Assembly (NCBI RefSeq): GCF_003013395.1
Contig: NZ_PXZM01000012.1
Coordinates: 62,001 to 126,000 of the forward strand
Length of the DNA: 64,000 bases
Direction: 5' to 3'
Source of the DNA: Brevibacillus fortis
GTDB taxonomy: Bacteria > Bacillota > Bacilli > Brevibacillales > Brevibacillaceae
Position numbers and translations under genes: made by a program. The notes under the pieces are model-generated. The model did no database searches. It was given only the letters and a program-made list of their open reading frames with translations, and was not told the DNA's origin. Shown here piece by piece: positions 18,032 through 26,100 of this stretch (its first letter is position 1; each line of letters begins with the position of its first letter).

Positions 18032-19720
18032 ATGAATAACCGTACAGCTACGTACTCGTTCCTGCTCGGGACGGCTTTGCTATTGTTTATGGCTACGATT
18101 GTGCTTAGCACATCGGTTTTATTTTTGTTCGGAGTATCCGTGACGGCCGCCAGCTTTTGGATTGGCCTCGTTGCGGCTTTGGCTGCGATGGGCGGGATGG
18201 TGTCTGTCTTCGTAAGTTCGCGTCGCAAGGAATGGTTTTTTTCCCTGTTGGCTGGACTGGCGATTGTTTCAGGCATCTGCTACTACATCAGTGCCAATAC
18301 GTTCGATCTTTCTTTTGACGGACAAACCTATCATCAGGAAGCAATCGTGAAGCTAACCGACGGCTGGAATCCGGTTCATGACCAGCCCATCCTCAAGCCT
18401 TCTGTATCTAAAGAAGTGGAGGAAATGGATAATAAAGAGGTTCTCTCGGCCTTTCACCTTTGGATCAATCATTACGCCAAAGGGCCTTGGATGCTGGATT
18501 CTGTCATGTATAAACTGACTGGTCAGATCGAGGTTAGCAAAATATTTAACCTGTTGTTGATTGCATCGTCCTTCTTTCTGGCACTTGCTGCCATCCGAGC
18601 TGCTTTCCCAGAGAAAAAAGGGGCGGCGATTGCCTTCGCTCTACTTGCGGCGTTCAACCCGGCAGTCATCACGCAATCGACTTCCTTCTATATTGACGGA
18701 CAGCTTGGCTCGCTCGTGCTCATCATCTGCGCTCTCGGCTATCTGCTGTACAAGCGCTACCATGTCTGGACGCTGTTGGCGCTATGCGCAGCGCTCATGC
18801 TACTGGCGCAGATCAAATTCACGGCATTGGGGTACGCTGGATTGCTCGGATTGGCTATTCTCGTGTTCTTCTTTTTCTACGATCGCCGTCAGCACATCAA
18901 GAGCATGCTCGTGTGGCTTTCGATTAGTCTGGTTATCACGGTAGGGGTCGTCGGATACAATCCGTATGTCTCCAATACGCTCTCGAAGGGACATCCGTTT
19001 TATCCGTTGGCGGGCAAAGGTGCCGTTGATATCATGACCTCGAACAGCCCGCATGGTTTCAAGGAGAATACGAGTATAGAGAACCTGGCCTTGTCGCTTT
19101 TCTCCAAATCAGAGAATATTGCAACACCCAATAGCCCTTCACTGAAAGTGCCGTTTACGGTCACCCTGAAGGAGCTCGCTGTGTTCTACTCTCCTGACGT
19201 GCGGGTAGCCGGATTCGGACCGCTTTTCGGCGGGGCTGTCATTGTCACATGTCTGATTCTGGCCGCATTATTGTTGGGGACCAATCGAAAAAAAGTGGCC
19301 CCTTTCTTGTGGATCAGTGTCGCGCTCTTCGTAACAGTGCTCATTAATCCAGAAAGCTGGTGGGCACGCTATGTCCCGCAGCTTTGGCTGATTCCGCTCT
19401 TGACTGCGCTGGCCATCTGGGATGTCCAGAAGGGCTTTTTCCGCCATGCAGGCAAGGTTCTGGTTGTCATATTACTCGCCAATATGGTGATGGTAAATGC
19501 TTCTCATATCATTGGACAGTCAGGCGCTAATGCCTTAGTCAAAAAGCAGCTTGAAGAGATTAAGGCAAGCAACAAAACGCTGGTCGTAGATTTCCACCAC
19601 TTCAATGCGGTGAAAGTACGTCTGCAAGAAGCCGGTATTCCCTTCGTCGAGCAAAAGCTGGATAAAGGCGAAGATGTAAAAGGGTTTATCACGACACGTG
19701 CAGTTTACCTACTCAAATAA
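18032..19720 (+). CDS. GT-C type membrane glycosyltransferase
   Basis: About 562 residues with some 11-13 membrane helices. The first extracytoplasmic loop contains NTFDLSFDGQTYHQEAI, where Asp is in the place of the GT-C catalytic acid; a periplasmic-like tail of about 90 residues follows the last helix. Such enzymes use lipid-linked sugars on the outer face. As last gene of the operon it probably transfers the pentose made by the first three genes to a wall polymer, lipid or protein. ATG at 18032 is preferred to 18026 because of AGGAG spacing. Acceptor unknown. Confidence 0.75.
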   Translation: MNNRTATYSFLLGTALLLFMATIVLSTSVLFLFGVSVTAASFWIGLVAALAAMGGMVSVFVSSRRKEWFFSLLAGLAIVSGICYYISANTFDLSFDGQTYHQEAIVKLTDGWNPVHDQPILKPSVSKEVEEMDNKEVLSAFHLWINHYAKGPWMLDSVMYKLTGQIEVSKIFNLLLIASSFFLALAAIRAAFPEKKGAAIAFALLAAFNPAVITQSTSFYIDGQLGSLVLIICALGYLLYKRYHVWTLLALCAALMLLAQIKFTALGYAGLLGLAILVFFFFYDRRQHIKSMLVWLSISLVITVGVVGYNPYVSNTLSKGHPFYPLAGKGAVDIMTSNSPHGFKENTSIENLALSLFSKSENIATPNSPSLKVPFTVTLKELAVFYSPDVRVAGFGPLFGGAVIVTCLILAALLLGTNRKKVAPFLWISVALFVTVLINPESWWARYVPQLWLIPLLTALAIWDVQKGFFRHAGKVLVVILLANMVMVNASHIIGQSGANALVKKQLEEIKASNKTLVVDFHHFNAVKVRLQEAGIPFVEQKLDKGEDVKGFITTRAVYLLK

Positions 19721-19724
19721 GTAG

Positions 19725-19766
19725 AAATCCCCTTCCACCTGGTTGTGAAGGGGATTCTTTCTTTTG
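19725..19766 (+). terminator. Terminator of the pentose cassette
   Basis: AATCCCCTTC and GAAGGGGATT form a 10-bp stem with an 11-base loop, then TTTCTTTT, directly after the GT-C stop. Confidence 0.88.
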
Positions 19767-19773
19767 GCCTTAT

Positions 19774-19791
19774 CACTTTTTTAAAAAAGTG
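19774..19791. repeat. Perfect 18-bp palindrome before the sigma operon
   Basis: CACTTTTTTAAAAAAGTG is fully symmetric and sits about 65 bases before the sigma GTG start. It could be a protein-binding site or a weak cruciform. No known operator is recognised. Confidence 0.5.
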
Positions 19792-19853
19792 CGAACGAAA
19801 AAAAACGAACCTGCCAATATATCATGTAACCAACAAAGAGAGGGGGAGAAAAC

Positions 19854-20447
19854 GTGAACGACCCGTCTTGCCCAACACAGGAAGACCTAATCAGGCTTGC
19901 AGCTGCCGGCGACCAATCCGCATTTTGCATGCTGTATGACCAGACGGTTGATGAAGTGGCGGTAACTGTACATTTTCTCCTGGGTGACAAACAGGCACGT
20001 GACGACGTGCTACAGGAGATTTTCCTGGAAGTTTACCGAAGCCTGCCACGGTTTGAAATCGGCCGTCCGTTTCGTCCATGGATCACCGGGATTGCCATTC
20101 GACAAATCAACAACCATCGACGGAAAAAATGGAAATGGTTTCAGCTTTTTGCCAAACAACAGCAATACACACATACGAATGCAGCCCCTGACTTCTCAGG
20201 TGATGTGGTACGAAAAATGGACAACCTGCTTCTTCTGGAGAAGATTAATCAGCTTCCCTATAAGTATAGGGAGGTCATCATTCTCCGCTACTTGCAGGAA
20301 TACGCACAGGATGAGGTCGCCCACATTCTCCAGATCCCCGTAGGTACCGTCAAATCCAGAATATCTACGGCCCTACGGAAGCTACGGAGCAAGTACAACA
20401 AGACGCTTCATTTTTTCACGGAGGTGGAAAAACGGCATGGAACTTGA
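19854..20447 (+). CDS. ECF-type RNA polymerase sigma factor
   Basis: 197 residues. Region 2: ARDDVLQEIFLEVYRSLPRFEIGRPFRPWITGIA; region 4: LPYKYREVIILRYLQEYAQDEVAHILQIPVGTVKSRISTALRKLR. GTG start with GAGAGGGGGAG upstream. The stop overlaps the anti-sigma start by 11 bases, so the two are coupled. Similar in design to Bacillus SigW/YlaC-type envelope-stress factors, but the exact orthologue cannot be named from sequence alone. Confidence 0.92.
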   Translation: MNDPSCPTQEDLIRLAAAGDQSAFCMLYDQTVDEVAVTVHFLLGDKQARDDVLQEIFLEVYRSLPRFEIGRPFRPWITGIAIRQINNHRRKKWKWFQLFAKQQQYTHTNAAPDFSGDVVRKMDNLLLLEKINQLPYKYREVIILRYLQEYAQDEVAHILQIPVGTVKSRISTALRKLRSKYNKTLHFFTEVEKRHGT

Positions 20448-21243
20448 AGACCAGATTCGAGAGGTATTGAAGAAAGAAGCTAAACACATCGTGACTCCCA
20501 AGGAAGTGAAACAAAAGCTGTTTCTGCAAATAGATGACATGGGGAAAGAGGGATTTTTCATGAAAAAACGTTTGGTAGCAAGTATCGTAGCAGCAGCACT
20601 GGTTATTCCTACTACGGTTTTGGCGGGACCTACTCTGGTAGAAAAAGCGCGCATCCTGTTGAATCTGGAAGGAACTGTTCCCGATCGCTCCTTTACCACC
20701 CAAGACGAGCAATCGAACTACACCACAACGAACTTGTATGCAGAAGAAGTTGCCGCCAATCAGACAGCGCAAACAGCACTGCAAACCATTCACACGATGT
20801 ACCCACAGACAAAGAATTTTGAAATAGCCATGGCTCAGGAAAGAAAAGGGACTCAACTCGTAAAAGAACTGCATGACCTGACGCTGATTGTAAAAGAAAA
20901 AGGCAAGGACTTTTCTCAGCAGCCAGAAGAGGTAACATTTACGGTAGACGCCAAGACAGGTCACATCACTACACTCATTCACAGCAAGGCAAATGCTGAC
21001 GGGAATATCGGTAAGCTGGTTGACAAAAAAATTATGGAGATGGCCGATCAGCTTCTGTCCCAGCTAAAGATTGACCGGACCGCCTACGTGACCAAAATCG
21101 AACGCACCCTATTGAAGGGCAAAGACGGAAAAGATGAGGGCACAAACGTGCAGGTTATCTTTAAGCCGACCAGCAATGAGCTTCCTCTCATCACAGTCAC
21201 CTTCTCCGATTGGGTGACGGCAGTTGCGATTGGTCATTCGTAA
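20437..21243 (+). CDS. Anti-sigma-type single-pass membrane protein
   Basis: 268 residues. A cytoplasmic region of about 42 residues, one membrane helix (LVASIVAAALVIPTTVLAG, about 46-64), then an extracytoplasmic domain of about 200 residues. No zinc-finger motif. Its position overlapping the upstream sigma gene argues for an anti-sigma factor whose outer domain senses an envelope signal. ATG with GGAGG 12 bases upstream; a second ATG at the membrane-helix start also has GGGAAAGAGGG upstream. Family otherwise not recognised. Confidence 0.78.
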   Translation: MELEDQIREVLKKEAKHIVTPKEVKQKLFLQIDDMGKEGFFMKKRLVASIVAAALVIPTTVLAGPTLVEKARILLNLEGTVPDRSFTTQDEQSNYTTTNLYAEEVAANQTAQTALQTIHTMYPQTKNFEIAMAQERKGTQLVKELHDLTLIVKEKGKDFSQQPEEVTFTVDAKTGHITTLIHSKANADGNIGKLVDKKIMEMADQLLSQLKIDRTAYVTKIERTLLKGKDGKDEGTNVQVIFKPTSNELPLITVTFSDWVTAVAIGHS

Positions 21244-21329
21244 AACTTGCTGTAAAGCTGGCTGCAAATTCATCCATGCATAGGGATAAAGGCCGTTTAG
21301 TTTTGCCTGCAATCGTTCCGTATTTCCTT

Positions 21330-21357
21330 TTGACATGAATGTAAAAATATTCATAAT
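21330..21357 (+). promoter_or_regulatory. Promoter with embedded dyad for the OsmC-like gene
   Basis: TTGACA (21330-21335), 16-base spacer, CATAAT (21352-21357). The spacer contains an inverted repeat, ATGAAT-N8-ATTCAT (21335-21354), which could be an operator covering the polymerase site. It does not match the OhrR consensus I know. Confidence 0.55.
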
Positions 21358-21418
21358 AAGTGCGGTAAATGTATGTTAGAGTGTACTTGTAAATAATATC
21401 CAATAAGGAGTGTGCCTT

Positions 21419-21886
21419 ATGCCTGTTGAGACATTCAAAGCAACTGCACATCTACAGAAGGGAATGGTCGTCAAAGCCAGTTCCAGAAGTTTTGAGATAA
21501 CCGTCGATGAACCGAAAAGCCTGGGAGGAACGGATACCGGCATGAACCCTGTTGAACTGGTACTCTCCGCATTAGGCGCATGCCAATCGATCGTTGCCAG
21601 AGCATATGCCAGGAAGTTTCACGTTCAACTCGACGATTTTTGGGTGGAAGTCGAAGGCGATCTCGATACAGATGGCTTCATGAACAAATCTGATGTTCGA
21701 CGCGGGTATTCTGAAATCCGTTACACCTTTCATATCAAAACCGATGCTCCTAGAGAGCAGGTTGAGTCATTTGTGGAATTTTTGGAACAGACATGCCCTG
21801 TTGGAGATACGATCGCGAATCCGGTCACTCTTAAATTAAATGGAATTGTTATTGAAAAACCGAGCGAGTTAAAGGCGAATGATTAA
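21419..21886 (+). CDS. OsmC-family peroxiredoxin-like protein
   Basis: 155 residues. Family features: two conserved cysteines in ALGACQSIVARAYA and EQTCPVGDTI, with the usual N-terminal RSFEITVDEPKSLGGTDTGMNPVELVLSALG. OsmC/Ohr proteins reduce organic hydroperoxides with a Cys pair; this member is nearer the YhfA-like branch, whose substrate is less clear. ATG with AAGGAG eight bases upstream. Monocistronic, closed by a bidirectional terminator. Confidence 0.9.
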   Translation: MPVETFKATAHLQKGMVVKASSRSFEITVDEPKSLGGTDTGMNPVELVLSALGACQSIVARAYARKFHVQLDDFWVEVEGDLDTDGFMNKSDVRRGYSEIRYTFHIKTDAPREQVESFVEFLEQTCPVGDTIANPVTLKLNGIVIEKPSELKAND

Positions 21887-21893
21887 AGTAAAA

Positions 21894-21920
21894 AAAGGCT
21901 CCCAACTGGGAGCCTTTCTT
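21894..21920. terminator. Bidirectional terminator between osmC-like gene and uppP
   Basis: AAAGGCTCCC-AACT-GGGAGCCTTT is a perfect 10-bp stem with A-run on the left and T-rich tract on the right, serving both converging genes. Confidence 0.9.
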
Positions 21921-21933
21921 GTCTTTTTGATGT

Positions 21934-22767
21934 TTACATAAACCCAAAGTAAATGACCGCTGCCAACACCAGACGGTAAATCGCAAAAGGTGTCAGCTTG
22001 ATGCGATTGATCAGCTTCAAGAAGAAACGGATCGACAGAAGCGCAAACACAAACGCGCTAATAAAACCGACGACGAAAAACGGAATGCTGTCCATCGTAA
22101 TGGCATCCCAACGCTTCAACAGCGACAAAAAGCTCGCGCCCGCCATAATCGGCACTGCCATAATAAACGTGAAGTCTGCCGCTGCCCGGTGGCTCATGCC
22201 CAACAGTACGCCCCCAGAGATCGTGGAACCCGAACGGGAAAAGCCCGGCCACAGAGAGAAGCATTGAATGAGTCCGACCAGCAACGCATGCTTGTACGTA
22301 ATTTGATCAACCGATTCGATCTTGGCACGCCTTGGTCGGAACCAATCCGCAGCCAGCATGAGCAGAGCGCCCAGCACCAGTCCGATTACCACGGTCTTCG
22401 TGGAGAACAAATACTCATCGATGTAGTCGTCAAACAGAACGCCCAGAATCCCCGCTGGAATCAAACCGACAATGACCGTAGCCAAATTCAGTCGAGGTCC
22501 TGCTGGAATCTCACTCTTACCCGCCAGCTTTTTCAAGCCGAGCAAGCTCATGAAGCGATCCCACATCAGTACGACAACAGCTAGAATCGAACCTAGCTGA
22601 ATGACAATCTTGAAGGTGTTCGCCACTTCTGGTGAAAACATCTCCTTCGTTTGGAACAAAAAGTCATCCACAATGATCATGTGACCCGTAGAGGAGACTG
22701 GAGCAAACTCAGTCAGTCCTTCTACTAGCCCCAACATGATCGCGACAAAAGCTTCCCAGAGACTCAA
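21934..22767 (-). CDS. uppP: Undecaprenyl-diphosphatase UppP
   Basis: 277 residues, eight-helix UppP/BacA family. Active-site motifs: EGLTEFAPVSSTGH (residues about 13-26) and GFSRSGST. It dephosphorylates undecaprenyl diphosphate for wall synthesis and gives bacitracin tolerance. The frame is open 31 codons further upstream, but the TTG at 22765-22767 is chosen because AGGAG lies 10 bases before it and the product then begins MSLWEAFVA, as in close homologues. Monocistronic. Confidence 0.95.
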   Translation of the reverse strand: MSLWEAFVAIMLGLVEGLTEFAPVSSTGHMIIVDDFLFQTKEMFSPEVANTFKIVIQLGSILAVVVLMWDRFMSLLGLKKLAGKSEIPAGPRLNLATVIVGLIPAGILGVLFDDYIDEYLFSTKTVVIGLVLGALLMLAADWFRPRRAKIESVDQITYKHALLVGLIQCFSLWPGFSRSGSTISGGVLLGMSHRAAADFTFIMAVPIMAGASFLSLLKRWDAITMDSIPFFVVGFISAFVFALLSIRFFLKLINRIKLTPFAIYRLVLAAVIYFGFM

Positions 22768-22991
22768 AAATTCCACGCTCCTATGAATAATGTCCAAAAT
22801 CATATGTAGCAGTCGCCCTGTATATGGGCAGACTACCGCTCCTAGCATTATAACGTTCATCTCTGGTACAAAGTTACACCATGATAGAAAAACATTCTAG
22901 CAAATCCCTGATGGGTTGTGCCCACTGTGATAGCCGTCATGATTTTTTGATTCATTTTTACTCTGCAAGATGTGAATCGAAAAGCCGCGTC

Positions 22992-23190
22992 GGAAGAAGC
23001 GAATTTCCAGTCCAAGCGCCTCTGGAGCCCGCCCCAGCGTAAGAATGAATGGCGGGGGTTTTAAGCTTCACTTATGAACTACTTCCCCGAAACCCTACGT
23101 TTGAAGCGCTCCCGCCATTCATTCTGAAGCGGACAGTCATACCCCTTGCGGGGCGTAGGCCGAAGCGTAGACTGGAAATTCGCTTCTTCC
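22992..23190. repeat. Nested inverted repeat, possible MITE or structured RNA
   Basis: Outer arms of 21 nt (22992-23012 and 23170-23190) are perfectly complementary. Inside them a second 15-nt pair (23042-23056 with 23111-23125) is also perfect, and GC-rich patches between the arms (near 23030-23035 and 23148-23155) can pair too. The unit is about 200 nt and fills most of the 438-base gap between uppP and the exopolysaccharide operon. It lacks a terminal T-run, so it is not a simple terminator. No coding potential seen. The rest of the gap shows nothing recognisable. Confidence 0.8.
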
Positions 23191-23205
23191 CTCCACCACA
23201 GCCCC

Positions 23206-24270
23206 TCATCGATTCACATATTGCAAAGTCCCTTCTCCCATGTCACCAAGTCGCCAAAGCGCGATTTTCTCAATACCCGCTTTCTTGGCAACTGCGACCC
23301 ATTGAGACAGCGTTACTTCATCAGCATACCAAACTGTGTGCTTTTTGCCGTCTTCATCAATATAGTCAAAGTACAAGCTGCCGCTCGCTTTATCCCGCTT
23401 TGGCGGTTCGATACTCGAGTTGGCAAGGTCTGCTGCCTGCTTTTCCGTCACAGCCGTCACTTTTCCATCACTAGCCCAGTCAAATCCCCCTACAGATAGT
23501 GCCATGACCTTGTCACCCGGCACTTTTTGCATTCGATGGGCAAGCTCCTCGATAAATTCATGATCGGCTTTGGGACCTGGTTCCGTAGTCGTACCATACA
23601 AATTGTAAGCCATCATGACGTAAGTAGGACCTTTTGGCAATGCCAAGTCTTCAATCGGCGCGCGCGGCTCCAATACGATGCGAAGCGACTTCCCCTCCTG
23701 CTCCATATGCTGATACAAGGTATGGATAAATGTAAGGAAGTTGTCCCAGTCTTTCTCGTCAATTCTCTCATAATCGATCTCCAAACCATGAAAGCCATTC
23801 TGGATCACGGCATTCTTGATCTCCATAATGTGCTTGGTTCGGCTAGCATCTGTCGCCATGAGCCTGCTGACAATCGACGGGTCCTTTTGAACCTGCGTAC
23901 CATCACTGTTCAAACGATCATTCACCATGGTCAAATCGAGATCGACATAGCTGCCCTGCTTCGAGGCTTCCTTGATCGCAGGCATCGCCTTGGTCATGCG
24001 GTCAGTAAAATGCAGCTTGTCGTTTTCATCAAAATACGCCGCGAAGACTTGCACACTCGACAAGCCATCCGTCATCCTGCGGAAATCCTCCAAACCGGAT
24101 TCCCACTGCCAGTCTACCACCCATGCAGACAGTTCCGTCGTGTTGTTTGCTGCACCTACACTCTCCAAGCCCTCGGTATCATTCCATTTCATCATGTACC
24201 ATAAGAGGGTGGCACACACTACTATCAGAAGAGCAGTCAAAATGATCGATCGTTTCTTGATATTTGACAC
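23206..24270 (-). CDS. Membrane-anchored GH18-like TIM-barrel protein
   Basis: 354 residues. One N-terminal membrane helix (about 8-27), then a GH18/YaaH-like barrel. The catalytic-loop equivalent of DGxDxDxE reads HGLEIDYE, keeping the terminal acid; VMMAYNLYG and the late KIALWRLGDMG fit the later barrel strands. Probably hydrolyses or binds an N-acetylhexosamine polymer. Last gene of the exopolysaccharide operon, hence a candidate trimming glycosidase for the product. Activity is inferred. Confidence 0.78.
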   Translation of the reverse strand: MSNIKKRSIILTALLIVVCATLLWYMMKWNDTEGLESVGAANNTTELSAWVVDWQWESGLEDFRRMTDGLSSVQVFAAYFDENDKLHFTDRMTKAMPAIKEASKQGSYVDLDLTMVNDRLNSDGTQVQKDPSIVSRLMATDASRTKHIMEIKNAVIQNGFHGLEIDYERIDEKDWDNFLTFIHTLYQHMEQEGKSLRIVLEPRAPIEDLALPKGPTYVMMAYNLYGTTTEPGPKADHEFIEELAHRMQKVPGDKVMALSVGGFDWASDGKVTAVTEKQAADLANSSIEPPKRDKASGSLYFDYIDEDGKKHTVWYADEVTLSQWVAVAKKAGIEKIALWRLGDMGEGTLQYVNR

Positions 24271-24297
24271 CCTACACGGATCCCCCTTGTTTCGGAT

Positions 24298-26076
24298 TTA
24301 AAAGGTGTCGATAACCCAGTCCATTGTGGCAGAAAAAGCTTTCTTGATCGAACTAACGACTCCTGCAAGCCCTGTCTGCACATTACTGAACAGTATCTGC
24401 TGCTCACCGTTTGATTGCTCCAAGGACCCAATCTGTACGTCCGCAAACACCCCGTCATAAATGACGTCCTTTTTGTTCACTTCACTATAGGCCGCTTCAA
24501 ACGCGACACCACCACTGCTAATGCTTGGATCGATCTGTTGCTTATCCACGAGCAGTGTCTTGTCCACGGAAACACTGAGACGGTCACCTTGTACAGTGAT
24601 TTCGAATGGACGCGTATTTTTAATGTTGATCGGGTATTTTTCCAGCTCGGGAGCACCAGACTCGCCTTGCTCTCTCGTATAAACAGAGGCACGGTCGAAG
24701 GTCAAATCTTCTGGATTCCAAATCACTTGGCTCAATTCCGTCTTGAAAAGCTCCTGAACTTCGCCTTTTTCCTTCTTCTGCTCGACGCGCAGCTCATTAT
24801 CATGCAGGACGACCCGTACAAAACTGCCTTTTTCCCGATCATAGCGCAAGTAAATGGACTGCTTGCCGATCACATTCCCTTCCAGTTTGGCAGAAAGCCG
24901 AATATCCTTCTGACTGTCACTGTTTTTTAAATATAACATGCCAGAGTCGGCAGCTGGAGAGGTCAATACGATCTGATCCTCCATAAATTGCGCGGCACCA
25001 CCGAGACGATCCCACTCTTTGGCCTGCTCTTCATCGCCGCGAACGAAGCGAATCTTCTCGTCGGAGTCTTTTTGGATGCGCATCAACAAATGATTCGTGT
25101 ACCAGTAAGGCTCTGGCTGCACGCGGGTCAGGTTGTACAAATCGCTCTCGCTGTCGTTGTAGGCGGTTCCTTCCCGGTTAAAGTGCATCGTAAAATACTT
25201 TTTGATATTCGCGTCGTTCGCATCCGCTACCAGGCGATTCATTCCGCCATACAGGGTGTTCGCATGCATGATCATATACGCACCCGGAACAAAGCCCAAT
25301 TGCTCCATATACGTATCATTCATCAGCTTGTAGTCTTCGTTCATTCTCGCTTCCATCTTGCTTCTGTCTTCAATCGGAATCATATTGCTGTCACGGATAA
25401 AGTCCATCAAATAGTGGTTATAATAGCCCACCTTTGTTTTATTCGATAATTCACTCTCATCCTTCACACCGATGAAATTGCCCTGATCATCAAATACATT
25501 GATATAGGTCAATCGATAGCCGTTAGAGCCGAGCTCCCAGAAGCCATTTTCCATCATTTTTTTCATGTCCTCGGGCTGGAGGAACTTGTTTTCGCTATTC
25601 CCCATCTTGTTGCCGTAAGACAATGCTGTTGCTTTATAGTTGTACTTCTCCAACAGCGGCTGGGCAAACAAGCTCGAATCGTTGCGGCCATCTTCAAAGG
25701 CCAAGAACAGTGCCTTCTCAGGAAGTGGCTTTTTACCCTTGTAAAAGTCCAAAACATCCTGCTGCGAGATGGTTTGATAGCCTTGGTCGTAAAGCGCCTG
25801 AAGCTGCTCATCCAATTGCTTCTTGGCTACCAGCTTCGGTGTACCTGAACGGCCTACACCAAAATAGGAGATGGCGATAAAGCCGTTTTCATTCGTCCAG
25901 TTCGCCTTATTCGGTTCCTCATACTTCTTCCAATCAAATACGGCATTGAATAACATGACACCCAAGACGACTAAGATAGCGACCTGGATCAGGGTCTTGA
26001 TGAATTTATTGCGATCTTTTTTCCGATAGTCCAAGACATCGCTCGTCGTTTTCCCCATAACTCCTGACACCCTCAC
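24298..26076 (-). CDS. Membrane-anchored deacetylase-like protein with beta-sandwich tail
   Basis: About 590 residues. Membrane helix near 28-45, a polysaccharide-deacetylase-like (PgaB/IcaB-type) barrel at about 60-330, then a lectin/LamG-like beta region to about 570. The metal motif usually written as F-D-D-G reads LAFEDGRND and the H-x-x-x-H region reads ELGSNGYR without histidines, so deacetylation looks doubtful. It may be a polymer-binding or glycosidase-like partner of the synthase. Start uncertain: GTG 26076, GTG 26070 (best spacing to AAAGGGA) or ATG 26058. Confidence 0.72.
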   Translation of the reverse strand: MRVSGVMGKTTSDVLDYRKKDRNKFIKTLIQVAILVVLGVMLFNAVFDWKKYEEPNKANWTNENGFIAISYFGVGRSGTPKLVAKKQLDEQLQALYDQGYQTISQQDVLDFYKGKKPLPEKALFLAFEDGRNDSSLFAQPLLEKYNYKATALSYGNKMGNSENKFLQPEDMKKMMENGFWELGSNGYRLTYINVFDDQGNFIGVKDESELSNKTKVGYYNHYLMDFIRDSNMIPIEDRSKMEARMNEDYKLMNDTYMEQLGFVPGAYMIMHANTLYGGMNRLVADANDANIKKYFTMHFNREGTAYNDSESDLYNLTRVQPEPYWYTNHLLMRIQKDSDEKIRFVRGDEEQAKEWDRLGGAAQFMEDQIVLTSPAADSGMLYLKNSDSQKDIRLSAKLEGNVIGKQSIYLRYDREKGSFVRVVLHDNELRVEQKKEKGEVQELFKTELSQVIWNPEDLTFDRASVYTREQGESGAPELEKYPINIKNTRPFEITVQGDRLSVSVDKTLLVDKQQIDPSISSGGVAFEAAYSEVNKKDVIYDGVFADVQIGSLEQSNGEQQILFSNVQTGLAGVVSSIKKAFSATMDWVIDTF

Positions 26077-26100
26077 TCCCTTTGTCTTTCGTGCATCTCA

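Noticed and set aside
21335..21354. OhrR operator before the OsmC-like gene
   Set aside because: The ATGAAT-N8-ATTCAT dyad does not match the known OhrR site; kept only as an unnamed dyad.
22992..23190. Nested inverted repeat as 6S RNA
   Set aside because: Length fits, but the perfect outer 21-bp stem and the lack of a central open bubble do not.
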